A DNA stretch of 64,000 bases, from contig JAPDFW010000100.1 of assembly GCA_028826165.1 (NCBI GenBank), positions 124,001 through 188,000 on the forward strand, in the 5' to 3' direction. The position numbers and the translations under genes were made by a program. This stretch comes from Anaeramoeba ignava (taxonomy: Eukaryota > Metamonada > Anaeramoebidae). How positions within the stretch are numbered: position 1 is the first letter of the stretch; every line of letters starts with the position of its first letter. Below the pieces are notes generated by a model. It did no database searches. It was not told the origin of the DNA and saw only the letters and a program-made list of their open reading frames with translations. Shown here piece after piece: positions 1 through 11,300 of this stretch.

Positions 1-1072
1 TTTCCCTTTATTATCACAAATTTCATGCCAAATTTGACAATTATTTCCTTCTTTTTGTAATGAAAACCCTTTTTTCATTTTGAAAAAGAATTTATCATCA
101 TTTATCCATTTTCTTAATAACTTGAAATACTCTCTTTGTTGAAGTATTGTTGATTCAAGTTTAAATCTTGGTTTGAAAATGATTGAATTGTTCTTTCGAA
201 TAAATTCTCTCCTTTTTTTTGCATTTTTTCGATCATTTTGAAGTTTTTGGAATTGAATTAATTTTTGTGAAATTTGATTTGGAATTAAATCTTCTTTCAA
301 AATATCTTTAAGTTCTTTTTTTGAGAAATCAATAAATCTGATTTTATAAATAAGATTTGAAATTTGATTTTGTAATTGTTCTTTTTCTTCTTTTTCAAGT
401 TTTTGATTTTCTTTTTCTTGATTAATATTTGATTTATGTTTTCCCCATTTTATTATTAATTGGAAAAGTTCAAATTCTTTTTTTGAAATATTTTCATTTG
501 ATAATATTGAATTTAAATGATTTTCTTCAAGTTCAAGAAAAAAAGGAGTTTCAACAAATTCGTTAAATTTTCGAAAAATAAATTCATAAGAAAGATCCGT
601 TAATTCAGTCAAGTTCATTGATTCAGATAATTTAAGAATATCAACAACATTTTCAATTTTAAAACGATATTTGAGAAAATCTGTTACAGATTCAATTAAT
701 TCATCAATTAAATATTTTGATGAAAACATTAAAATTTGAACAACATTTTCTAAACTAATTTCAATTTTTCCTGAATAAAGATAATTCAAAATTGAAGATA
801 AAATTGAACTTGGAACATCTTTTAGAATTAATTTATTTTCTTGATATTCTTTCATTTTTGAATTTAAAAGAGATTTGAAATATTGACTTCTTGATGAAAG
901 AATTGCTTTATGAGTTTTAAATGAAGTTTTATCTTGTTCACAAATTATTTCAAAATCAAAATAACTTTCTTCATTTTTCATTTTGATTTTGAAATAAATT
1001 TTTTAAATCATTTGAAAGTTTTTCTAAATTTGGACAAATTTCTGATGGGTCTAGATCTAAATCTAATTCCAT
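1..1072 (-). CDS. BTB-BACK-TLDc domain protein, partial, with an apparent 1-nt frameshift
   Basis: Reads right to left and runs off the left edge. The first ATG (1072) opens a 33-residue frame, MELDLDLDPSEICPNLEKL onward, that stops at 971-973. A second frame, readable from an ATG at 981, carries on without a stop to base 1. Joining them at the A-run near 970-985 gives a continuous N-terminus. Seen: a BTB fold (FDFEIICEQDKTSFKTHKAI, then LSSILNYLYSG), a BACK-like helical region with repeated Lys/Glu/Gln, and at the window edge IWHEICDNKGK, which resembles the FHxxCDNKGxT core of TLDc domains. Such proteins are usually cullin-3 adaptors or oxidation-resistance-type proteins; the role here is inferred. 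The break may be a sequencing indel, a very short intron or true damage. Confidence 0.7.
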
Positions 1073-1203
1073 TTTTATTTTGAAAAAATGAAAAATGAAA
1101 AAATGAAAAAAATGAAAAAATGAAAAAATGAAAAAATGAAAAAATGAAAAAATGAAAAAATGAAAAAAAATTTTTGATTTGAATTTTAATTTTGATTTTA
1201 ATT
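1073..1203. repeat. Intergenic TGAAAAAA microsatellite
   Basis: About ten tandem copies of a 7-8 bp TGAAAAA(A) unit at roughly 1080-1165, between the RCC1-BTB gene and the BTB-BACK-TLDc gene. On the minus strand it reads as repeated TTTTTTCAT, the same element found singly upstream of most genes here, so it probably overlaps the promoter of the minus-strand gene that starts at 1072. Confidence 0.75.
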
Positions 1204-2975
1204 TTAATTATTAAATTTGTTAATTAATAAATCAAATAAATTTGGATTTGTTTGATTTAATTGAAAATAATCAATTCCAATTTCAATTTCATTAATTATT
1301 TCTTGTGTAATTTGAATTTCATCTTTAATTTGATTTGAATAAATCCAATATTCAAATAATTGAAATGATTTATTACTTAATTCACTATAATCTGTAACTT
1401 TATTAGATTTATCTTCAGTAACAGATAAAAACATTCCTCGATATAATTCACTTCTCATTATTAATATTAATTTTGGAAATTTATATTGTTTTTCTTTTCT
1501 TTCAATAATAAAATCTTTTTCATTTTCATTTTCATTTTCATTTAAATAAATTCTTTTCATTGTTTCTTCAATTTTTTCATTTGAATTTATAATTTCTTTA
1601 ATTTCATAATATAATTTTGGATTTATTTTAGAATTATTTGAATAAATCATTTCAAATATTTGATTTGATTCTTTAATTGATTTTTTTGAAATAATTTCTT
1701 GAAGTTTTTCAATTTGATTTTGATTTTGATTTAATCTATATTTTAATATTAATTTATGAGCTTCAATTATTTCTCCATTTTCTGTTTTAAATGAAATATT
1801 GCAAAATTCTTTTCTTCTAAATAATTTTATCAAATCTTCTTCAAGATTGGAAAAAGAAAGAGGAGAATAATAAAGAAATGAATTTTCATATCCACAAGAA
1901 ATATGATAATTAAAATATTTTCATTAAATCTTAATTTAGGAAGTTTGATTTGAATTGGAATCGATTGTTCATTTGTATTTCCAGTTCCTAATTGACCATA
2001 TCTATTGTTTCCAAATCCAATTAATTTTTTTTTTGAAGTTAAAATCAAAGTATGAGCATTTCCAACAGAAAAATCAAGAATATTATCATTTTTAAATAAA
2101 GATGATTTGATTTCAGTAAATTCATAAGCATTTTGATTTTTGCCAAGTCCATTATATAGATGACATCCACATGAATAAAGTTTTCTTTTTGGATTTTGAT
2201 TTTGATTTTTTTCAATTTCAATCAACATTATTGAAAAGGTATATCCACATTGAATATCAATTATTTTACCTTTTGAAATATTTTGGATTTTGGTTAATTT
2301 TTGGATTTGCCAATCTTTTTTTCTTGATTCTCCTAATCCAACTTGGCCAAATGAATTATATCCGCATCCAAATAATTCTTGATTTGAATTTAAAAGAAAA
2401 ACATGTGAAGAATTTCCTGAAAATATTTTAGAAACATTTTTCATCATTAAGATTGGTTTTTCTGTTTTTTGAAGTGTTTCAGAATCAAAATTAACTTGAC
2501 AATAATCATTTGAACCAATTCCATAAACATTTTGATTTGAAGTTAATAAGTAAATTGAATTCCATCCAGAAAAAACATCTTCAATTATTCTATCATTTGT
2601 ATCTTCAATTAATGATGAAATATTGAAAAATTGATTTGGATTTTTTGGATTAATATATTTTCCTTTGGCAAATACATTTCCTTCTTTTGTTAAAATAGCT
2701 TCATTTTCAGTACCAACAGTTACTTTTTGAATATTTTCTTTAATTTGGATTTCTTCAGGATTTTGATTTGAATCTTTTTGTTTTAAATATTCTATTGCTT
2801 TTTCATTTTTAAAAAGGAAAATTGTTGAAAAAAAGCCTGTTGAAATTTGTTTAATTTGTTTTTCATTTTCTTTTTCATTTTCAAATTTAAATTGAATTGG
2901 TTTTGTTATTTTATTTGGTTTATTTTTGATAAGTTTTGGATTTTGATTTAAACCAAAAAATATAATTTCATTCAT
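1204..2975 (-). pseudogene. RCC1-repeat/BTB protein, interrupted by a 1-nt deletion
   Basis: Two abutting frames make one gene when compared with the intact neighbour at 3036-5243. Frame 1 (2975 to 1830) encodes RCC1 beta-propeller repeats, with blade motifs such as GIGSNDYCQV, GCGYNSFGQVGLGE and GFGNNRYGQLGTGN. Frame 2 (to 1204) encodes the BTB domain, including FCNISFKTENGEIIEAHKLI. The break is near 1911-1915: the paralogue reads NENISNYHISCG, while here one base is missing after NENI and the frame drifts for about 30 codons to a stop. The second frame stays open across the join, so a single indel explains everything. It lacks the long Thr/Asp/Lys insertion of the paralogue. It may be a young pseudogene or an assembly error. 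A function would be an RCC1-like propeller fused to a cullin-adaptor BTB (family knowledge). Confidence 0.75.
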
Positions 2976-3035
2976 TTTTGAAAAGAAAAATGAAAAAAAT
3001 GAAAAAAATAATTTTTGAATTTTAATTTTTAATTT

Positions 3036-5243
3036 TTAAAAAATTAAACATTTTTCTTTTGGGTTTTGATTATTAAATTTGTTAATTAATAAATCAAATA
3101 AATTTAGATTTGTTTGATTTAATTGAAAATAATCAATTCCAATTTTAATTTCATCAATTATTTCTTTTGTAATTTGAATTTCTTCTTTAATTTGATTTGA
3201 ATAAATCCAATATTCTAATATTTGAAATGATTTATTACTTAATTCACTATAATCTGTAACTTTATTTGAAGTATCATTTGTTACAGATAAAAACATTCCT
3301 CGATATAATTCACTTCTCATTATTAATATTAATTTAGGAAATTTATATTGTTTTTCTTTTCTTTCAATTATAAAATCTTTTTCATTTTCATTTTCATTTT
3401 CATTTAAATAAATTCTTTTCATTGTTTCTTCAATTTTTTCATTTGAATTTATAATTTCTTTGATTTCAGAATATAATTTTGGATTTATTATTCTGTTTGA
3501 ATAAATCATTTCAAATATTTGATTTGATTCTTTAATTGATTTATTTGAAATAATTTCTTGAAGTTTTTCAAATTGATTTTGATTTTGATCTTTTAATCTA
3601 TATTTCAATATTAATTTATGAGCTTCAATTATTTCTCCATTTTTGGTTTTAAATGAAATATTGCAAAATTCTTTTCTTCCAAATAATTTTATCAAATCTT
3701 CTTCAAGATTGGAAAAAGAAGGAGAATAATAAAGAAATGAATTGAAAGCACCACAAGAAATATGATAATTGGAAATATTTTCATTAAATCTTAATTTAGG
3801 AAGTTTAATTTGAATTGGATTTGATTGATTTTTTTTATTACCAAGTCCTAATTCACCATAACTATTATCTCCAAATCCAATTAATTTATTTTTTGAAGTT
3901 AAAATCAAAGTATGAGCATTTCCACAAGAAATATCAAGAACATTATCATTTTTTTCAAATAAAGATGATTTGATTTCAGTAAATTTAGAGGTATTTTCAT
4001 TTTTGCCAAGTCCATTATAATGGTAATATCCACATGAATAAACTTTTCTTTTTGGATTTTCATTTTCATTTTCAATCAACATTATTGAAAAAGAAAATCC
4101 ACATTTAATATCAATTATGTTACCTTTTGGGATATTTTTTATTTGGATTACTTTATCGATATATGTTTGAAATTCACCTAATCCAAGTTGGCCATAATAA
4201 TTATCTCCATATCCAAATAATTCTTGATTTGAATTTAAAAGAAAAATAGAATTTGAAGAATTTCCTGAAAATATTTTAGAAACATTTTCCATCATTAAGA
4301 TTGGTTTTTCAAGTTCTAATTGTATTTGTTTATTTATATCCATTTCTGTATCTGTATCTGTTTGAGTTTTTGTATCTGTATCTTTATCTTTATCTTTATC
4401 TTTATCTTTATCTTTATCTTTATCTTTATCTTTATCTTTATCTTTATCTTTATCTTTATCTTTATCTGTAAATGTATCTGTTTGAGTATCTGTTTGAGTA
4501 TCTGTTTCTGTATCTGTTTGTTTTAATTTATTTTTTGAATATTTTTCTAAATTTGCTCTCTTAATTATTTCCTTTGATTTTATTTTGCTTATTTCTTTAT
4601 TATCTGTTTCTGTAAATGTATCTGTATCTGTATCTGTATATGTATATGTATATGTATCTGTTTCTGTTTCTGTTTCTGTGTCTACTTGAGCAATTCCGTA
4701 AACATTTTGATTTGAAGTTAATAAATAAATTGAATTTAATCCACAACCAATATCTTCAATTATTCTATCATTTGTATCTTCAATTAATGATAAAATATTG
4801 AAAAATTGTTTTGGATTCCTTGAATTGATTCCATATCCTTTTGCAAATACATTTCCTTCTATTGTTAAAATAGCAATAATTTTATTACCAATAATTACTT
4901 TTTGAATATTTTCAATTTGGATTTTTTGAATTTTTCGAAATAGATAAGTTTCAGTTAAACATTCAAGTGCTTTTCCATTTTCAAAAAGGAAAATTGTTCC
5001 AGAATAACTTGATGAAATTTCTTTAATTTGTTTTTCAATTTGTTTTTCATTTTCCTTTTCAATTTGATTTTGATTTTGATTTTGATTTTCAATTTCAAAA
5101 TTAATTTTAATTGGTTTTTTTATATAATCTGGTTCATTTTTTAAGAATTTTGGTAAAAAATTCCATCCAAAAAATAAAATTTCATTTGTTTTATTGATAT
5201 TTTTATTATTATTTTTGATTTTTTTTAAAGTAATAAAATTCAT
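3036..5243 (-). CDS. RCC1-repeat/BTB domain protein (735 aa)
   Basis: One open frame. Residues about 20-190 and 330-510 hold RCC1-type propeller blades (GYGDNYYGQLGLGE, SCGYYHYNGLGKN, GFGDNSYGELGLGN). Residues about 520-720 hold a BTB domain beginning FCNISFKTKNGEIIEAHKLI, with FPKLILIMRSELYRGMFLSV in the middle. Between two blades sits a low-complexity insertion of roughly 110 residues: Thr/Asp/Glu/Tyr dipeptides, then a long (Lys-Asp)n run coded by a TATCTT hexamer (about 4379-4466). RCC1-BTB proteins are usually cullin-3 adaptors or GTPase-linked scaffolds; no GEF activity can be read from the sequence. The ATG at 5243 lies 84 bp from the divergent BEACH gene, so the two probably share a promoter region. 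The paralogue starts nearer the first blade, so the first 19 residues are less certain. Confidence 0.88.
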   Translation of the reverse strand: MNFITLKKIKNNNKNINKTNEILFFGWNFLPKFLKNEPDYIKKPIKINFEIENQNQNQNQIEKENEKQIEKQIKEISSSYSGTIFLFENGKALECLTETYLFRKIQKIQIENIQKVIIGNKIIAILTIEGNVFAKGYGINSRNPKQFFNILSLIEDTNDRIIEDIGCGLNSIYLLTSNQNVYGIAQVDTETETETDTYTYTYTDTDTDTFTETDNKEISKIKSKEIIKRANLEKYSKNKLKQTDTETDTQTDTQTDTFTDKDKDKDKDKDKDKDKDKDKDKDKDKDKDTDTKTQTDTDTEMDINKQIQLELEKPILMMENVSKIFSGNSSNSIFLLNSNQELFGYGDNYYGQLGLGEFQTYIDKVIQIKNIPKGNIIDIKCGFSFSIMLIENENENPKRKVYSCGYYHYNGLGKNENTSKFTEIKSSLFEKNDNVLDISCGNAHTLILTSKNKLIGFGDNSYGELGLGNKKNQSNPIQIKLPKLRFNENISNYHISCGAFNSFLYYSPSFSNLEEDLIKLFGRKEFCNISFKTKNGEIIEAHKLILKYRLKDQNQNQFEKLQEIISNKSIKESNQIFEMIYSNRIINPKLYSEIKEIINSNEKIEETMKRIYLNENENENEKDFIIERKEKQYKFPKLILIMRSELYRGMFLSVTNDTSNKVTDYSELSNKSFQILEYWIYSNQIKEEIQITKEIIDEIKIGIDYFQLNQTNLNLFDLLINKFNNQNPKEKCLIF
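4360..4690. repeat. Coding hexamer/trimer low-complexity tract
   Basis: TATCTT repeats (about 14 copies, 4379-4466) flanked by TCTGTA-type repeats up to 4690. They lie in frame in the RCC1-BTB gene and encode (Lys-Asp)n and Thr-Asp/Thr-Glu/Thr-Tyr runs. The frameshifted paralogue (1204-2975) has nothing comparable at this position, so the tract is an expansion specific to one copy. Confidence 0.85.
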
Positions 5244-5327
5244 TAAATGAAAAAAAAAATGAATTTAATTTTTTCATTTTTTTTTCTTTTAAAAAGTTTT
5301 TTTTTATAGTTTAAGAAAAAAAAATTA
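5244..5327. promoter_or_regulatory. 84-bp divergent intergenic region
   Basis: Separates the start codons of the RCC1-BTB gene (minus) and the BEACH gene (plus). It contains a TTTTTTCATTTTTTTTT element on the plus strand (about 5268-5285) and TTCATTTTTTTTTTCATTT on the minus strand, so each gene has the recurrent initiator-like element on its own sense strand. The promoter role is inferred from position and recurrence. Confidence 0.5.
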
Positions 5328-8300
5328 ATGTCTTATTTTATTCAAAACATTTTAAAATTAACAAAAAAGAAATTTAATTTCTCTTTTTTAAAAAATCATT
5401 TTTCAAAAAATTTAAAAGATGAAAATTATTTTTTAAACCAAAAAAACACAGAAGAAATACAAACTAATTGGAAAAAAAGACCCAAAATTGAAAATGTTTA
5501 TTTTAAAATTAAAATTTTTAAATTTAATTCAAATTCAAATTAAAATTTTTATTTAAAAATTTAATAGGAAAAAGAAAGAAGAATTTGGTTTTTTAACTTT
5601 TCAAAAATTTTCCTTTTAAAAAATACAAAAAATTTAAATCAAAAAAATTCTTCTCTTTTAAAAAATTTCATTTCAAATGAAAGAGAATTTGAATCTTTAC
5701 TTAATTCAGGAGAAATTTATCCTTTTGAATTTATTTTAGAAACTATTTATCTTTTATTTAAATTAAAACATTTAGATTTTTCAGGTTTAAATTTTAAAAT
5801 TTAAAATTTATTATTTATTATTTATTATTTATTTTTGAATTGATTTTTAGAAATTAATTTAAATCAATATCAATATTTTTTTGTTTCTCTTCCAATTTTT
5901 AAAATGATATCAAAATCAATTTATAATCGGGAAATTATTTTAAAAAGTGGAACAATTCAAATTATTCCTGAATTATTTGAAATTGCAAATCAAATCATCA
6001 AACCAAAAAGATTTGAAAATGTAATTGAATTGAAAAGAGAAATATTGGTTTGTAAATTTAATTAACTTTTTTCTTTTTCTTTTTGTTTAATTTTTATAGG
6101 ATTTAATTAAAAAAATTCATTCTATCCAATTTTCGGAATTTTTCTTATCCAATATTTGCTCAATACTTCTATTATTTTTAGATACAAATAATATATCAAA
6201 TAATCAATTTAAATGGATTGAAAGTGAAAAATTAATTCCATTATTAATAAGTAAATTTCAAAAACAAAATTGAAAAAAAAAAGGAAAACAAAATTAACAA
6301 AATATTTTTTTCCGAAAACGTTTCTAGGTTTATTTCAACAAAGTTTTCAACTTTCAAATTATTTTTTATGCACTTTAATTCATTATAAAAATGAAATGAA
6401 AATTTTGAGAATATTTCAATTTTTAATTCAACAAAAAATTATTAAAGATGAGTTAATTTTGGAGATTTCAAATTTATTATTCAAAACATTTAATCCTCCC
6501 AATTTTGCAAAACCAATTTTTGGAGATGTTGATACATTTCACAAGCTTTATAAAATCAGGTTGAATCCTGTTCAAGAAGAGGAAAATATAAGTGAATATT
6601 TAAATGAGGATCATGAAAAAAATGAAACAAACCAAGAAATATCCTCAAATGATATTCTTTTTCAAATTAAAGAAAATGTGCATTTGACTCGAATATTTGT
6701 TATTGAAATTATTGATGATTTAATTGTTGGATATCCACATTTGATTCTGCAAATTGGACAAAAAAAATTGATTGCAAATTTAGTTGATTATATTTTATCA
6801 ATTGTCTTGACTTTTTCATCTAAAAACATTTTTACAAGCATTAGAAACATTTCTAATAATAATAATGAAAATAATAATAATAATAATGAAAATAATAATA
6901 ATAATGAAAATAATCAAATTTCTCTCGTTGAAAAACTCCCAGAAAAACTCAAATTGCAAATTGATAAATCTTTTTCTTCATTTCAATATTACAACTCAAA
7001 ATATAATCTTGTTCAACTTGATTTGCAGAGTCTTTCTTTTGATCATATCTTTTCAAATGAAATATTTTCTACAATTTTCCAAACTCTCTCAAAATTATAT
7101 GAATCAAGTTATAAAGTTGAAACCCAATCACAATTAAAAGAACAAAATACTCAAGAAAATCACACACAAATTGTATTATCCAAAAATATTTTTAGGATTT
7201 TTATTGGAATTTTCAAATCCAAATTTCATAAATCCCCAATGAACAAATTGATACGTGATTATATCTTAAATATAAATCCAGAAATTCAATTTTATATTCT
7301 TTTAGAAACTCAAAAATTATTCAAAAAGAAAATTGTTCCTTTTCTACAAATGACAGATTTTTGGAAAATATTTTTCACAAAATATTTTTATTGCCGATTG
7401 AATCCAGTTAATTTTAATTTTTCATTTCACATAAAAATATTAATTTCCATTTTAAATATTTACTTTATTATATTGGAATTAGGATTGGAACCAAAATTTA
7501 CAACCAGAGCTTTTTATTGAATTGAAAAATTATCTTTTTTATTGTGTTTGGACAATCGCAACATCGTCAGATAGAAATTATTTTGAAGAGACTCTTAATT
7601 TTCTGTTTGAATTTGTAATCCATCATCAAACAGATGTTGAAATAATTTTGGATGTTTTTTCGACAATATATCAAATTCTTGATTTTAATACAAAACATGA
7701 TCGTTTCTCATTAATCAATATTTTAAATTCTTCTGGGATAACAACAACTTCACAAATAGCGTTTAATTTGCATTATTTGCATTTTTTATCTCGGACATGT
7801 ATTGAAGACAATGAAAATCGTAATATCGATAAAGAACAATTTACCAAGATCAGATATTTAGTGTTTGGAATATTCAACCATTTAGTTTCAGTTTATTTCT
7901 CGATGATCAACAAAAAAATTGCAATCAAATACCAGATGAATTCGGATATTATCACAATGAAAACATTGCTGAGTTTGATTTACGAACCAGAAACAAAGCA
8001 ATTTATATTGAATGTTTTGGAGCAATTGCTTATATCGAATCATTCACGAACAGATTTTGCCAGTCATAACTTACTAGTTCGTTCGATTATCAAATGCGTT
8101 ATTGATATTGCAACACAATCAAAAACAGAACAAATTCAAATATTTGAAGTTCAACCTGAAAGATTGATCGATGATATTTTGCAAATGTTTGCCAAAATTA
8201 TGAAGCAATACCCGAAATTTATCGGGATATTTGATGTGGAATATTTCCTCAAAGAAATCCAAATCATTCTCAACAATGCGCGGCTTTTCAAGCATTTGGT

Positions 8301-11300
8301 TTTCACTTTGTTTGATATTTTCACAATTTTGTTCCGAAATCAATGCAAAATGGTGAAGTTATTCAAGGAAATTATCAACTTTGATAATTTAGCAGAATGC
8401 ATTAATCAAATCAAGGATGAGGATAATCAATCTCATCTTTTTGAATCGATGATGGATATGCTTGTTTCTCAGGGCAAATTTTCAGTGAAAAATAATTTTA
8501 TGATCCAAAACACAGATATTATCATCACACTTTTCAAGATTTTTTTGGATCCAAGCAACGAGATTGCATCAAGAATTCTTGATATTTTCTCGGCAATTTG
8601 CGACAAATCAAAGCATGTTTGTTCGTGTTGTTCGAACAGTGGACTTGTTTTCTATCTAATTTCCTCGGTTCCAAATTTCGAGCGCAATAGCGAGGATCTG
8701 GAGAAGATGAAGAAATTGATTACTATTATTGGGAAGCATCGAATACAAGCCAAAGAGTTAAAATTGATGCTTCGGATCATGATTAAATATGAAGGAGAAT
8801 TTTCGAAGAATTGTGTGGATATTCTCCAAGAATTATCAAGAAATTTGCCTAACGGACCAAATTCGTTTTTTGATTTCAACGGATATTCCTCGCGATTGAA
8901 ATTACCGTTTATTGAGCAATGGCCATCAGTTCATGGATATTCGTTTTGCACTTGGTTCAGATTTGAAAAATTCTCGAATAAACAACCAACAATGTTTTCA
9001 TTTCGGAACGAAAACAAAGAAGGATTTGAATTGTTTTTCCGGTTTAGTCAAAGAAAACGCAAAAATTTGAAGATTACAAACGATGAAAAAAATGCGGAAA
9101 AAGAAAAATCCTTTCAAATCATTGATGACTACATCAACAATATTAGTGATTCCGAAAATGAATTTGGGAATTGGAATGGGAATCCATGCGATATTGATCT
9201 TTATTATAGAGTAGTTTTGTCACAAAAAAAAGAACAATTTTCAATTAGTTTTTCGCCATTGAGCCAAGGATGGCATTTTTTGGTTGTGACACATCAATAC
9301 AACCGCAAAAAAAATGGGGAGCTGAAAATATTTGTGGATGGAGGAGAAATTATTTACAAATCAACAATTCAGTATCCCAAAATAGGCCAACTCAAGCTCA
9401 ATTATATTGGAAGAAGCGGGTCTAAAAGACCCACCAGTTATTTATGCGGACAAATGGGATCTGTTCATTTTTTCAATGACATTCTCGCAAAGGAACAAAT
9501 ACATGCAATGTTCTCTTTGGGAGCAAATTATGTTCCGCTTGTTGAAAAAATTGAGATGTTCCGAACAAGAACAGAAAATCACAGCGAAAAGCAATTGGAA
9601 GAAATGAGGCAAAACAGGGAATTACTTTCTCACGCCAATTTTGCAAGCAAGGTGTTTCTTAGTTATAATGCAAAGGCTTCTGACGAGCATTTTTGCTTCA
9701 ATCAATTATCCCAAAATGCGCCAACTACAATGAGTGCAAGAATTGTTGATATTGTGAAAAGTGTTTCAGGAACAATTCACGAGGTTATTTATTGCATTGG
9801 CGGAATGAATGAGTTTTATTTGATGATCGATCGAATTTTCCGAAATGATTCCAATGCTTCACCGCAAATTATTGAGCAAATATTTGAAATCATCTCTAAC
9901 GTGCTAATACACTCCCATTTGAATCAAGAGGAAGTTGCGAATTCTCGCGGATTTCTCATTCTCAGCCTTCTTTTGCAAAGGATTCCTGTTGAAAACATCA
10001 CTTTGAAAATGATGAAAATGTGCAAAAACATCGTCAAATCAACATATAATGCAAAATTCCTGAAGCATTTAATTCATGATTTTTTACTCAATTACGACAA
10101 CTGGATATACTGCAGTTATCCAATTCAACGCAAATTAGCGATGATTATTAAATTCATTATCAAATATGCAACCCAAAATCACACGCGACAAGCATTTCGA
10201 TTTGCAATTATTGAAATTGAGGATTTGATTTCGATAATTCGCTCTTATTTATGGACTCAGCAAGAGACATGCTATCGCCGTGCAGAAAAACAAGAAATAA
10301 TGGATGAAAAAACAAAGCAAATTCTCGGAAGCAAACCAAGAAATGAGCAAATTGTTGAATTGCAGAAAATATATTTCCAAATCATTGAGTTGGTGATGAA
10401 TTTCCAGTTTTCTCAAGCACAGTTTAATGTTTTGATCCGGAATTGTGTTCAACTGCAAGACCCGCAAATGGTGATCTCATTGTTAGAAATTGTTTTCGCA
10501 TTGATCTCGAAAAACCTGAGCCATTATCTCGAATTTCTGAAGAATATGAACTATTTTGATCCGTTTCTGGTGCTTATGGGGAATGAGAATGAGCATATTC
10601 GCGACTTATCGCTTAAAATTGCATGTGATATTCATATTGGGATGATTAAAAAAAGAGAAACGCAGAGAAAAACTATTTTTGAGGAGGAAATTGGGGTTGA
10701 GTTAATTAACAAGAAAATTGCTCAGTTTCCAATATCAATTTCAATTATATCCACATTATTCCATTTTTTGACATATGTCAACGGGGCATACAACATTGCC
10801 CAGGATCAATCCAAAGAAATTGTGATTAAAAACCCCAAAATACTCAAGTGTATACTTGAATGGACACACAAAGAAAACGGAGAATTAGGGGTCCAGATTG
10901 TACAGAATATTTTATATTTAGTGCGCAATAAAAAAATCAACAGGAAAATGATATCGAACCAAAACAACTGGCCAAATTGGATGTGGAGCGCAATGGCCGT
11001 TGAAGAAATTGGGAATGAATCCAAAATACGGAAAAATTCGGTTGTTTTTGAAATTATATCATCTGTTCTTCTGTATTGCTTTATGAACGAGGAGCATTCT
11101 TGCAACAATTCTTTTAGTAAAATAATTTCGAGTCTTCGCCAACGAAGAGGCTTTATTGAGATGAATATGATTGAAAGATTATTTCGCGCAATATTGGAGG
11201 AGCTTTCTCGAAAGCTCGAGAAAATGAACCAGAAGTATTTCAATAAGGAAAAAAAGAAGGTTTTATTTCAGAAGAAAACCAGTTTGCAATATTTGCTTGC

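Noticed and set aside
5328-5543. Independent 71-residue protein at the BEACH 5' end
   Set aside because: A GT..AG intron at 5496-5567 joins it in frame to the following exons and the total BEACH frame is an exact number of codons.
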